Notes under the pieces: generated by a model
The model's input: the letters and a program-made list of their open reading frames with translations, nothing else
Database searches by the model: none
What the model was told of the DNA's origin: nothing
NCBI GenBank assembly: GCA_026745465.1
Contig: JACYXH010000446.1
Span: 1,157,466-1,221,465, forward strand
Source: Lota lota
Lineage: Eukaryota; Chordata; Actinopteri; Gadiformes; Lotidae
Direction of reading: 5' to 3'
Length of the DNA: 64,000 nt
Position numbers and translations under genes: made by a program
Part shown: positions 37,317-49,963 of the stretch, in pieces
Layout of the letters: each line of letters opens with the position of its first letter
Numbering within the stretch: the first letter of the stretch is position 1

Positions 37317-37492
37317 TGGATGGGTTGATGGATGGATGGATGGATGGGTTGATGGATGGATGGATGGGTTGATGGATGGATGGATGGATGGGTTGATTGA
37401 TGGATGGATGGGTTGATGGATGGATGGATGGGTTGATTGATGGATGGATGGGTTGATGGATAAATTGGTTGATGGATGGATGTATTTAGAAT
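37317..37492. repeat. (GGAT)n tetranucleotide array with GGTT interruptions
   Basis: Higher-order pattern: blocks of three to five GGAT units separated by GGGTTGAT, repeated about eight times. Confidence 0.93.
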
Positions 37493-40472
37493 TAACATGG
37501 CCCAGGGCATTCTCTCAGAGCAGAAGCAGGGTCTTTAGGTCTTGGATGAGATATGAGCCTACTTATTTCAACATGTTTTACAAGAAAAGAAATCAATAAA
37601 CGGATTGACAGCATAGATTATATTAATAACCCAGTATGTTAAAAAAAACTTGTTTCTAATTATATCATCAGCATCAGCAGTACAGCCAGAGAAATCAATG
37701 GAGAATCATTGATTTATGTTCTGTACATATCAGATTAGTTTTAGCAGATATAATCCAATATAGTGTTATGTTGACACACAATTCAGCTATGCCTCATGAT
37801 AATACTAGATCAAATTTTCAAAGTAAATTAAACATAGTCCTTGTAAAAAACCTCCCCCTGATATTATAAGTGTCAATTTACTTCAGTCAGTAAATATCTC
37901 TTAATACGAAACGTTAGAATTTGGTGATGGAATATGATACAACAGAAATTGTTGTACTGTTCGCTCAGGCCATCTCTGCACAACGTAATGACAACACATG
38001 AGTACAGGAAGACTGTAGCAATGTCCCTTGCAGCATGCCACCTATGTTGCCGCCACACTCCACCTAGCTGGCTTGACTGAGCTCCCACGACTACCAGCTT
38101 CACCCAGCCCCAGAGTCTATTCAGTCTGAATCGGTCCAGGTGAGGCTGCTTAAACCAGCCGTCAACCACACACACTCCACAAAGAGGTTTGGGTTTCATC
38201 TGTTTCAACAGAACAATGTAAACCCTGAGTCTCCACCTCCGTGATGCAGACTTCCTGAGAAGTCTCACTGCTATTTGGCACAAGCAATTGGTTCAGTCTA
38301 GTTGTTCAGACCTGACTGTCTGAGCCATGTAACTGGCCAGGCCAGTAATAATCACATTTAGAAGCCAAGGCAGAAGGTGGGAAGCCTATTTTACACTCCA
38401 CAATACCAGCTTTTTTCCTCCCTTCTACCCTTCCTTACCCATAATCCTTCAAGTTAATTTGCTGTTCTATTTGATCCAGCTTGCTGTACATGTCACAGTG
38501 GGTTCCACCTTGTTGCTAACCACTGCTGGCTGCCGGCATGTGTGTTTTGTGTGTGTGTGTGCGCGTATATGCGGTATGCGCGTGTGTGTGTGTGTCACAC
38601 ATGTCTTTTTCAACTTCCCACATCTTTGATTTTATTTCATTCTCTTTGGAGAAATGAAAAATACAGGCTAATCTCTGCCTCGCCATTAGTATGCATGCGT
38701 ATGAGGCATTTGACACACCCTTTTCCCAACATGTGTGCCCTTGAGCACAGCTGGGGTTCTCTAAAGGATGTTTCAATGTGACACCTCCACACATCTGCCT
38801 GCGGTTAATCCATCTGTCTTCGCTCCTCTTCTCTTCTCCTCCTCTCCTCAACTTATCTCTCCTCTCCTCTTTCTAAACTAAATTCATCCGACTCTGCCCC
38901 TTTCCTTTCATGCCTCGCCACTCTTAATTAGCCCCCACCCTCAGCTTATCTCGTCCCGACTGTCTAATTCTCTCTCGCTCTGTCCCTCTGATTCTTTCTC
39001 GCTTTCTGTCTTATTCCAGTCATTCATCTGTAATTAATAAACTGATATCCGCTCTCATTTCACAAGGGGTTGTGAGGTCTCTCTCTCTCTCTCTGTATAT
39101 GTGAATGTGGGTCACTCTACGCATTGTTTTGTCGCCTTGCTATAACGTTCTGGGGGAGAATGTGTAACAAACAGGGTAACAGAACACACAGGGTGTATAA
39201 TATCATTGTGCTGAAGGGTGTTCATGAGAAGATTTGGAGAAGACGAGACAAGAGCTTGCAAGAGCGAGAGAGCGGGAGAGCGAGGGGTGAACAGAATCGA
39301 GAAGTAGATGTAGAAATTGCTATAACGTTCCTTTAATTCTGTAACTGAAGATTGGAATTCCTACTTGAATGAAGGTAACAAATATAATAATTAATTAAAC
39401 TAAGCAATATTGAATCATTCAAAACATGAATTAGTAATATTCTAATGAAGAAAAGGAAAAAATTAATTGGGGATCTAAGTTGTATGGTAAATCTGGGATT
39501 TTGGAATAAAACCATTACAAATCTCTTAACCTTCTGCCAGAAAGTCTAAATCCATTATTTTGTTAAACAATTTGAAACAATACTATTACTATATTATTGT
39601 AAAGTGTAATTACTTCTATATTCTCTTAAAGTCTGTTGAAGCGCAACATCCTATAACCTGCAAGGTCTATGTAGGACACTGCAATTTCCACCCCATTGCT
39701 CAATGTGGAGTCTACCAATCAGTAAACAGATATTAGCTTTGATGGGAAACAAACACAACCAATGTTCCCATCAGTCACATCTGGTGTTGACCTCAATGGA
39801 TTCACACTACATGATAGGGATCATCCTCCCATGAAAAACGTGATCTAGCCAAAATTAAATTCTCCTCACTGTATGAAAACCAAAAGAACTGCCATGAAAC
39901 CACAGCAGAAAAGGAGGTCGGTAAATCCACCATTACTACACTCTATGACTCAGGACTTTGAGTTTGTCAAATTATAATTTCAAAGCTGGGGCGTGTGTGG
40001 GAAGCACTCGCAGAGGCTGAGTTTGGAAGACTTAAGTAGGGTGTGTGTATGCTACTGCACGTGGCATGCATGCAAAGAGACCAGAGGTCTGTGGCCATGA
40101 CTTGTGTAATTGTATAACTCGCCCACATCCTCTAGACCTCCATCAAGGTTGTCATAAATTAGCAGGCTTCTCATCACTGACATGTCCCTTGTTCTCTCTT
40201 TATTCCTGTCACTCACATATTTATATAAACTGCTCAAAAAAATAAAGGGAACACTAAAATAACACATCCTAGATCTGAATGAATGAAATAATCTTATTAA
40301 AAACTTTGTTCTTTACATAGTTGAATGTGCTGACAACAAAATAACACAAAAATTATCAATGGAAATCAAATTTACAACCCATGGAGGTCTGGATTTGTAG
40401 TCACACTCAAAATTAAAGTGGAAAGCCACACTACAGGCAGATCCAACTTTGATGTAATGTCCTTAAAACAAG

Positions 40473-41111
40473 TCAAAACAACTCCTGGACAGTCTGTGGT
40501 GCAACGTGGCGTTGGTGGATGGAGCGAGACATGATGTCCCAGATGTGCTCAATTGGATTCAGGTCTGGGGAACGGGCGGGCCAGTCCATAGCATCAATGC
40601 CTTCCTCTTGCAGGAACTGCTGACACACTCCAGCCACATGAGGTCTAGCATTGTCTTGCATTAGGAGGAACCCAGGGCCAACCGCACCAGCATATGGTCT
40701 CACAAGGGGTCTGAGGATCTCATCTCGGTACCTAATGGCAGTCAGGCTACCTCTGGCGAGCACATGGAGGGCTGTGCGGCCCCTCAAAGAAATGCCACCC
40801 CACACCATGACTGACCCACCGCCAAACCGGTCATGCTGGAGGATGTTGCAGGCAGCAGAACGTTCTCCACGGCGTCTCCAGACTGTCACGTCTGTCACAT
40901 GTGCTCAGTGTGAACCTGCTTTCATCTGTGAAGAGCACAGGGCGCCAGTGGCGAATTTGCCAATCTTGGTGTTCTCTGGCAAATGCCAAACGTCCTGCAC
41001 GGTGTTGGGCTGTAAGCACAACCCCCACCTGTGGACGTCGGGCCCTCATACCACCCTCATGGAGTCTGTTTCTGACCGTTTGAGCAGACACATGCACATT
41101 TGTGGCCTGCT
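40473..41111 (-). pseudogene. Tc1-like transposase, duplicated copy B (partial)
   Basis: It repeats the segment from the [11 protein letters not shown] region to QEL of copy A with about four differences in 633 bp, including the same 2-bp frameshift deletion after RRD. The downstream frame (40898-40473) again has QDNARPH and SPDLNPIEHIWD and then stops immediately at QELF, because sequence coding for the last 45 or so residues is deleted. The 3' untranslated part and terminal repeat follow directly. Confidence 0.88.
40479..41111. repeat. Direct repeat, left copy (633 bp)
   Basis: Paired with 41115-41747 at a constant offset of 636 bp, about 99.4% identical by eye. The differences I noticed are near 40552, 40574, 40673 and 40786. 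Confidence 0.9.
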
Positions 41112-41114
41112 CGC

Positions 41115-41747
41115 CAACTCCTGGACAGTCTGTGGTGCAACGTGGCGTTGGTGGATGGAGCGAGACATGATGTCCCAGATGTGCTCAGTTGGATTCAGGT
41201 CTGGGGAATGGGCGGGCCAGTCCATAGCATCAATGCCTTCCTCTTGCAGGAACTGCTGACACACTCCAGCCACATGAGGTCTAGCATTGTCTTGCATTAG
41301 GAGGAACCAAGGGCCAACCGCACCAGCATATGGTCTCACAAGGGGTCTGAGGATCTCATCTCGGTACCTAATGGCAGTCAGGCTACCTCTGGCGAGCACA
41401 TGGAGGGCTGTGCGGCCCCCCAAAGAAATGCCACCCCACACCATGACTGACCCACCGCCAAACCGGTCATGCTGGAGGATGTTGCAGGCAGCAGAACGTT
41501 CTCCACGGCGTCTCCAGACTGTCACGTCTGTCACATGTGCTCAGTGTGAACCTGCTTTCATCTGTGAAGAGCACAGGGCGCCAGTGGCGAATTTGCCAAT
41601 CTTGGTGTTCTCTGGCAAATGCCAAACGTCCTGCACGGTGTTGGGCTGTAAGCACAACCCCCACCTGTGGACGTCGGGCCCTCATACCACCCTCATGGAG
41701 TCTGTTTCTGACCGTTTGAGCAGACACATGCACATTTGTGGCCTGCT
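41115..41747. repeat. Direct repeat, right copy (633 bp)
   Basis: See the left copy. The junction between the two at 41111-41115 joins the transposase 3' part (GGCG) to AGCAGGCC of the mid region, with little or no homology at the join. Confidence 0.9.
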
Positions 41748-42060
41748 GGAGGTCATTTTGCAGGGCTCTGGCAGTGCTCCTCCTGCTCCTCCTTGCACAA
41801 AGGCGGAGGTAGCGGTCCTGCTGCTGGGTTGTTGCCCTCCTACGGCCTCCTCCACGTCTCCTGATGTACTGGCTTGTCTCCTGGTAGCGCCTCCATGCTC
41901 TGGACACTACGCTGACAGACACAGCAAACCTTCTTGCCACAGCTCGCATTGATGTGCCATCCTGGATGAGCTGCACTACCTGAGCCACTTGTGTGGGTTG
42001 TAGACTCCGTCTCATGCTACCACTAGAGTGAAAGCACCGCCAGCATTCAAAAGTGACCAA
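41115..42060 (-). pseudogene. Tc1-like transposase, copy A (near-complete, frameshifted)
   Basis: The minus-strand frame from 42060 (or the internal Met at 42015, MRRSLQPTQ) encodes the paired-like helix-turn-helix region ([18 protein letters not shown]), an [11 protein letters not shown] hinge and the catalytic start LFTDESRF. A 2-bp deletion near 41520 shifts the frame after RRD. The reading continues in the next frame (41534 onward) with QDNARPH (second Asp) and SPDLNPTEHIWD (third, acidic). The end QELA then runs into the duplicated segment instead of the normal C-terminus. All three catalytic acidic residues can be seen, but not in one frame. Confidence 0.9.
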
Positions 42061-42975
42061 AACATCAGCCAGGAAGCATAGGAACTGAGAAGTGGTCTGT
42101 GGTCACCACCTGCAGAACCACTCCTTTATTGGGGGTGTCTTGCTAATTGCCTATAATTTCCACCTGTTGTCTATTCCATTTGCACAACAGCATGCGAAAT
42201 TTATTGTCAATCAGTGTTGCTTCCTAAGTGGACAGTTTGATTTCACAGAAGTGTGATTGACTTGGAGTTACATTGTGTTGTTTAAGTGTTCCCTTTCTTT
42301 TTTTGAGTAGTGTATTTTTACTCTGTCACACTCTCTATTTAAATCTTCTTTCTGTGTCTGTCTGTCTCCCTCCCACTCTCTCTTGGTCTCTCTCTCTCTC
42401 CCCCCCCTCTCTCTCTCCCTCTCGCTCTCGCTCTGTCCCTCGGTTAAATTAGTCGCGGCATAAGTGGGATGGTGATCTGGGTCAAAGGTAACTGTCCTGT
42501 TGCCATGTCTAGTCATTGGTGCAGGGCACAGAACAGGTTTATTTTGGATGGAGCAGTCAAAAAAGCAGAAACCTCTACTAATGTTTGTCTGAGCCAGTCA
42601 CACTTAGTTTAGATTTGTCTTTAGCTGCTGATTTTCTGCATTAACTTGCTTAACTAGCTTTGTATGTTATATTACTTTTTTACATCATAAAAGGTTTGTG
42701 GTTTTATTGAACACTGTTCAATGTTTGTCTGTTTATTTGTATACAGTTAGAAAACATTTCCAAAATGCCTTTTTGTTCAAATGGCCGTGGTGTATTAAAT
42801 ATTAACCATAATAGTAGGGGGAGATCATACCAGGGAGGTCATACCAAATGTCCCTCTCTTTTTATATGCTTTTTAATCATTTGGCTTCCGGGATTTACCT
42901 TGTTCCAGTGTGAACTATGTTATTATTATGATAATACCTACTAATTAAGTAAAACCAGTCCTTCTTTCTCTCCAG

Positions 42976-43006
42976 GTGTTGTGTCCAGGTGGGGAGGGTG
43001 ATAACC
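42976..43006 (+). other. lrfn5: 5' UTR part of the first coding exon of lrfn5
   Basis: Acceptor TTCTTTCTCTCCAG ends at 42975. The 31-nt leader ends in AACC before ATG, giving A at -3 and G at +4, a strong Kozak context. This decides the start at 43007 over the in-frame GTG at 42989. Confidence 0.8.
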
Positions 43007-43203
43007 ATGGAGCGGCTGCTGCTGTGTATGATGCTGGTAGTTGCCATGGCGGTGCGGGCGCAGATCTGCCCCAAACGCTGCGTTTGCCAGATCCTGTCGC
43101 CCAACCTGGCAACCCTTTGTGCCAAAAAGGGTCTGCTGTTTGTGCCACCCAATATTGACAGACACACAGTGGAGCTTCGGCTGGCTGACAATTTTGTCAC
43201 AAG
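43007..43203 (+). CDS. lrfn5: lrfn5 coding exon 1: signal peptide, LRRNT, first LRR
   Basis: Residues 1-66 (phase 2 end). The hydrophobic leader [18 protein letters not shown] is likely cleaved before QICPKRC. Donor ACAAG|GTGAGG. The split codon AG|T gives Ser66. The Cys pattern CPKRCVC...C is the N-terminal cap of the LRR solenoid. Confidence 0.93.
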
Positions 43204-46200
43204 GTGAGGAAATATGCTGTGAGCCTACGCTGATGTATCTCCTAGTAGCAGGAGTTGTGATTGTAAAAGTAGTGATGTTACTACAGCTATGAATGGTGTG
43301 CCACGGCGAGGCAAAGGGTGCATTTGATCGAGGGATACGTCTCGTGACTCAAAGCAGGTACACAGAACTTTACGAATACGAAGTAACGCAGGGAGGAGAA
43401 ATATATTACACAAACACAAAGAACTGACAACAAGGGACATCATCTGCAATCTCCATCTTCAATAACAAGAACACAGGAACCGAATTAATCATTAACACAG
43501 GTGACTGCAATCTGATAAATGAGGAAACAATGATTTCAACTTTGACGAGGAATGGCCATCAGAAGTAAGCAACAGCCTTTTATGTCACTGGTGTTGCCCA
43601 CAGAGGTAGACGGCGTAGCTTACGTCCATCTCTCCAAGATGTAACTACACATTGGGGTCAGGCTTTGTCTTTCCTGCTACGTTTTTCAGGTTCAATTATG
43701 CTGACGGTGAAACAAACATAGGGCAAATCGAAGATAGACTCGCTGAGGTGGTTCCAGTTTATGTACATTTCTATGGCACGTTATAATAAATCACCAGATC
43801 CCTTTGCCGCATATTCCAACCCACATGTGTTATTCAGTCTCTACTCTCAAAATGACATTAGCATTGCTGTGACCAATTACAGCATACACAACACATTTGA
43901 CAGCATACATGGTTGTCATATCATCTTACCTAAGGTTATAGTATGCTACAACGTAAAATCGAAAACAACATTTTGAATGAAAATGGCCCCATTTGGCTCT
44001 CATAAAATACCCTGTGGGTGCAACTCATGCTGAGCCGCTGAAAAACTGAACATACAACCCAGTGCTATTTCTTATCATTGCTCACCTTAAATCAACGTTA
44101 TATAGTGTAATATATGTAACGCTACTACAACTGATTATCTGAAGACAGTGCTGTCCCTTACCCAGTTGCAGCTGTGTTCATATGGACTACATTATTACAA
44201 TGAATAACTGCTTGGACAACTCAAAATGTTTGTTTTAGTGGCTGAACCCAAACAGGAAAGTAAAAGAGATTCATCTTTCATGGCATTGGCAGAATAAAGC
44301 CAGAGGCTACAGGCAAAATTAATGATGACTTTCTTTGGAAATAGTGACCGAATTTTACAGACATATCTCATCATATTATCTGGTCTCTGAAGTGCTGCCA
44401 CTACAATTAAATAAAGCTAATTTGGGTGGGAAAAAATGTAACAGGAATATAAGGCATGACACCCTTTGAGGGCACTTAAAACTATGTCCGCTATTCATTT
44501 TCCACTCAAGGTCGTAACTTAATATAATAGCACTGCGGTTCAAATGGTACTTTGGTTTTTGAGTTCTTGTCTGAAGTTTGATATACTTTATATGAAAAGG
44601 AGGAGCGGTGCTAGGATTTGAGGACATTCGGTGGGCTTAGCCCGGCCCTCTGTAGGGAGCCTTGGAATTCTTTTTTTTTATAAACAAGCTCTATTTTCAT
44701 GCTTAGTTATGCAGTTATTTTACATTCAAATTACATGTCTTAATCATTGAAAAATTTAAATGTATACCTCAAAAACTCAGACACACACACACACACACAC
44801 ATACCGTACACACACAATATCTTCTGATACACATCATGCAATGTAGTGCAATGACCCTGTAACCGGTTTTGATCAACAGTATCACATTATTTTTGAGGGC
44901 TTTAATGCATGATCAGAATGACAGATGAATAGATCTGGGGCTATGTTTTTATTAATTCAATTTTTGAAGCTCCAGGGCTATTCATGAAGCATTCGGGTCT
45001 GTAGCCTCGTTCATCCAGTCCTAAAGACGCCACTCTATATGAACTGCTTTGATGATTCTTTATCTGTTGAAAGAATATGTCATAATAAGGCTGATTTTAA
45101 ATCTCTCTTGAGTTGGGAAATAATTGAATGAGGTGCCACTATTCAATATCAATATGATGTTCCTTAGGAATTTAGTTTTTAATTATGTTGGAACACATAG
45201 AAGACAATATTGAATTACTATTAACTTGAATACTGTCCGATCAGCATTGTTGCCTTGCCCTTAACAGATGTCCTTGACTATTGCAAACAACACACTTAAA
45301 TATGTATTATTATACATAAAGATTACAATCTATTCTCTGATGTTGTCTATACGTAGTGTGAAGAGGAAAGACTTTGCAAACATGACACGGCTGGTAGACC
45401 TCACGTTGTCCAGGAACACCATCTCCTTCATCACACCGCATGCTTTCGCAGACCTGGAGAACCTCAGGGCCCTGCATCTCAACAGGTACCGGACCCAGTC
45501 CACTTTCACTTTCACTTTCATTTTCACTTTACTGAGGCATTGATGACTCTTAAGTAAGGTTGTGTGTTTAGAGTTGAAAATACTGAATTTTGGTGTTCTT
45601 TGAATTACTTAACACAACAGGCTTTTAGGGTTTGCGGCACACATTTTTCTCAAAGACCAGATTTACATTTTCTAATTGAAAAACATTTTTTTTAATCAAT
45701 TATAACACTCTGAACCTATGTAGTCACACTGCCAAGATGCATTTTGCGCTACCCTTCTTATTTGATTCAGTGGTCCCAAAGGCACTTTATACCCAATATA
45801 TAAATAATGCCGTCTTCTCCATTCTCTTTCATTTTTTCTCTCTTCCGTTTATTTAGTTTTTCACGACCGTTCTCATTCATGTGTCATGTGTTTCCCCAGC
45901 AACCGCTTGACGAGGATAGGCAACGACACGCTCAGTGGGATGTCCAAGCTGCACCACCTCATCCTGAACAACAACCAGCTGGTGCTCATCCACCAGGGAG
46001 CCTTCAACGAGCTGCTGGCTCTGGAAGAGCTGGACCTCAGCTACAACAACCTGGACTCCATCCCCTGGGAGGCCATACAGGTTAGCACCATGCTAACACA
46101 ACCAATCAACAAGACACAAGGAGAGCAGGGTTGGATTCGTCTTGTGTTCCGAAAAACGACACAGAAACATCAACCTTTTTCCAAGAGCATTTCATCAACT

Positions 46201-47804
46201 GTTGTTTCAGCGCGTGATGTGTTTGAATGTTTATGACTTTCTTTCTGCTACATGTTCTAAAGCAACAAAGTTATAAACGTTGTTACTTTATAATATTGGC
46301 TTTTTTAATGGCTCAGTCGAGCCCGGTGTGTTTTTTTTCTCCACTATTCACAGAGGATGACCAGTCTCCACACTCTGAGTTTGGACCACAACATGCTGGA
46401 CTATATTCCAGAGGGAACATTCTCTCTGCTCCAGAAACTCAACCGACTGGATGTCACATCAAACAAGCTTCAGAAACTACCCCCGGACCCGCTGTTCCAA
46501 CGAGCACAGGTAAGGAATACGTGTAAAGTTTGCTCTTATTCATTTAAAGTCAATTTATTGATCCACCTCACTTACAACCTCAGGTATGTCCATAGAGAAA
46601 GTTCTAGCTACCTTTATAGCTCTAATTAATATTACTTGACTAATTTAGCATTCATTTGAAAGCATCTGTGTGACTCTGGTATCCAAACAATAACTAATGA
46701 GGAGCATTTCAAATGTAAAATGAATCATACTAAATGTACCCTATACAAATAAATAAGGGCAGACACTATGATTACATGCTCAAATTAGAGGATAATTATA
46801 ATATGAGAGCTTAACCTGTGTAATCAAACACACAGAAGCATGAACTAAATCATAATTAAAGTTTTATATCTGCAACCGTGCCAATTATTGATCGATTTCG
46901 GTGACATCAGCAATGCTTGTCACATTATACGCACTGCATTGTTGCTTTCCTCAAGCGTTTATCCAGAACAACAGTTAAATTCCCCTGTTTTCCCAAGGAA
47001 GCAACGTCAGCAGCTTTCTAAATAATATTGAGGAGTCTATAAACAGCTCCTTAAAATCCCATTACAGTCTTTTGGTGGTTTGAAGCAGTAAAAACCTTTA
47101 AACTACCAACCTAGTTTCCTCTGTTTCCTCCTGTAATTCCAGGTATGTAAAACCACAACAGTACCATTAGCAGTTTAACCTACTCAATGGGGAATACCTT
47201 TTACGTAAGAAAATAATAACTGGAATTTACTTTCTTGGGTAAATTGTGTCAGCAGTCCCAAACCAAAATGCATGCACGTACGTTTTCTGTAAATACGTTT
47301 ATTACCTTCCATTCCCTGATATGTTTTTCTGAACATACGTTTTGTCCGAAGGTGCTGGCAACGTCGGGCATCCTCTCATCCACGTCGTTCGCACTGTCAT
47401 TCGGCGGCAACCCGTTGCACTGCAACTGTGAGCTACTGTGGCTGCGGAGGCTGAGCCGTGAGGACGACCTAGAGACATGCGCGTCACCCCAGCTGCTGTC
47501 CGGACGCTACTTCTGGTCCATCCCCGAGGAGGAGTTCCTGTGCGAGCCCCCGCTCATCACCAGATACTCCCACGACATCCGAGTGCTGGAGGGCCAGCAT
47601 GTGGCACTCAGGTAGAGGGTGGTGATGATGATGATGATGATGATGATGATCCTATTAGAAGCGAGCCCCCCGCTAAATTCGTACTCTGTGGGCTTTGCAC
47701 CGCTTAAAGAGTCCTTCGGCCTTATAGATGTACATAGTATACATAACCTGTAGATGTATGTGTATAGATCTTTCTGCTCTTTATTTTTTCCCTGCTCTCC
47801 TCTT

Positions 47805-47861
<57 letters not shown>

Positions 47862-49891
47862 CCCATTCAACCAACATCAATTAACAGCAACAGCAAGGGC
47901 ACCGTGTGCAATTAGTTTTAATGATCCTAGTTCTGTATTATATTCGGTAAGCTGCTAAGAGCGGGCTTATACATCAAATGTATGCCGTGTTTAATGATGC
48001 CAGACAGGAAAATTAAAAATTAATTTTGTAGAGAAAAGCTGTAGAATGACAACAAGACGAGCAGACAACAGTTATTCATTTACATATATATTGGTCACAC
48101 TTCCGCAGTCATAATACAAGTTGGTTCCGGCTTTGGTAAAATGATGCAAATAGGTAGTAACCTTTTATCTTTGTTGTATCTTGTGGAAATTAGTAACACA
48201 CTTCATTTTACACACGTAGGAATGTATATAGTTGGTGGCTTGTACTGGAGATGAAAGTACTGTACTGTGGAAAGTAGAAAAATACAAAATAAATGATCCT
48301 TCATACAGTAAAAGAACACTTCCATTAGATACATGTTACATTTTAAAGATAGTTATGCAATGCATGTTATTGTTTACTAAAGTTTTAACTGTTTACACGG
48401 TATACTGTATCCCAATTAGTGCTAATGGTCACAATCCCGATCAATCGCTTAAGTCAACAATCTAATTTTGCCACCCATCTCCGTCCGTCTCTTAAAAAGG
48501 TGTAAGGCGCGCGGAGACCCAGAACCCGCAATCCACTGGATCTCCCCGGATGGAAAGCTGGTGTCCAACACCTCGCGGACGCTGGTGTACACCAACGGCA
48601 CGCTGGACATCCTCATCAGCACTGTGAAGGACACGGGCTCCTTCACCTGCATCTCGTCCAACCCAGCCGGTGAGGCGCACCAGACAGTGGAGCTGCTGAT
48701 CATCAAGCTGCCCCACATCTCCAACAACACCAACAGCATCCAGGAGCCCGACCCCGGCTCCTCCGACATCTCCACCTCCGCCCGCGCCGGCGCCAACGGC
48801 AACAACACCACGGCCGACGGCAAGCCTGGCGGGGACAAGCGGGTGGTGATCGCTGAGGCCACCTCGTCCACGGCGCTCATCAAGTTCAACTTCCAGAGGA
48901 ACATCCCGGGCATCCGCATGTTCCAGATCCAGTACAACGGGAGCCAGGACGACTCACTGGTCTACAGGTAGGCGGATCAACCGCTGCTCTGATGTATAAA
49001 GAGTCCGATATAGGATTGCACGGGTTACACCATGGACATGCTCAAGAAATGCTTGTACGATTTATCACTCTGTTAGAGAGTGATTGATGCGTGGATGAAT
49101 GATCCAAGGTTCGATTTTGGAAGGCCTAACGGTATTCCCATAGAAGGAATTACAGTATATAAAAAAGCAGACAAGATATACTGTACTTTCATGTTTTGCA
49201 AATCACATTTTTGGTGCACATTTATGATATGGGAAGGTAACTCATGAGCTGTGTGTGTGGTGGGGGAGGGGCAAGGGGGGGGGGGGGCTAGGCCTTTCCT
49301 GAGAATCCTCTCCATGGTTACGCTATAGGTGAGAATGGTTATAATTCAAGCGGCAGTTCAACAAGAGTGTAGCTAGTTGTAGTCAGCTTTGCTCCTTTCC
49401 CACGCTTTTAGATTCTCAGGGAAGAGGCTTGGTGCCCACCCTTATGCCCGGTGTATAGTGGAGAGCCAAATGATACCAGAGGAACAAAGAGGGAGACAGA
49501 GAGGGAGATGTCAAGCCCACAGAGAGCATTTCTCATCTCGGTTAGCTGAGTCGGCTCTCTGCTTGTCTTCCTTGACTTTTTGACATTTGTTCAGGATTAA
49601 ATAGATTAGATCTATTCCACTGAGACTGATTGTTATTTGAGCTAAATATTTACCCAGATGGAAGAGGGCTACTGGAATTGACAAACACCTAGCTCATCCA
49701 TGGGAAGACTTCAGGTATTATCTGCCTGTCAAATTATCACAAATCCCCTACGCATATTTAATCAGAATCCACCATCAAGGGCCATTGCAAGAGCTGGGGT
49801 CAACTGTCAGCAAACCAACTGATGACTAATGGCTTTGGTAAAAGTTGGGGCCGTAGCAAAAATAGATATCTGCTGCCTTCTATCTACCTTT

Positions 49892-49963
<72 letters not shown>

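Larger units (their letters stand above)
40228..42312 (-). mobile_element. Tc1-like transposon with an internal tandem duplication
   Basis: Left end ACTGCTCAAAAAAATAAAGG, right end (reverse complement) ACTACTCAAAAAAAGAAAGG; TA lies immediately outside each (40226-40227 and 42313-42314). The transposase lies on the minus strand. At 2085 bp it is longer than the roughly 1.6 kb I recall for this teleost/lamprey Tc1 family. The excess is explained by a 633-bp direct duplication (40479-41111 and 41115-41747), offset by about 160 bp missing from the transposase C-terminus. Confidence 0.93.
13151..42975. other. Long non-coding interval, probable 5' intron of lrfn5
   Basis: About 30 kb with no recognisable host exon. 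It contains two Tc1-like elements, one hAT element, one probable solo LTR, several minisatellites, many dinucleotide arrays and AT-rich unique DNA. LRFN5 genes of other vertebrates sit in gene-poor DNA with long 5' introns, which fits. If the 13022-13150 block is not an exon of this gene, the interval is simply intergenic or upstream intron. Confidence 0.5.

Noticed and set aside
40651..41952. Plus-strand ORFs of 202 and 221 codons in the Tc1 element
   Set aside because: Antisense to the transposase, whose motifs (FTDESRF, QDNARPH, LNPIEHIWD) are on the minus strand.
42989..43006. In-frame upstream GTG start extending lrfn5 by six residues
   Set aside because: The ATG at 43007 has a strong Kozak context and gives a proper signal peptide matching family N-termini.
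43290..43560. Possible LTR or repeat fragment in lrfn5 intron 1
   Set aside because: Texture is repeat-like, but no terminal repeats or duplications could be found.
48449..48937. 162-codon ORF on the minus strand opposite exon 6
   Set aside because: Antisense shadow of the Ig/FN3 exon.
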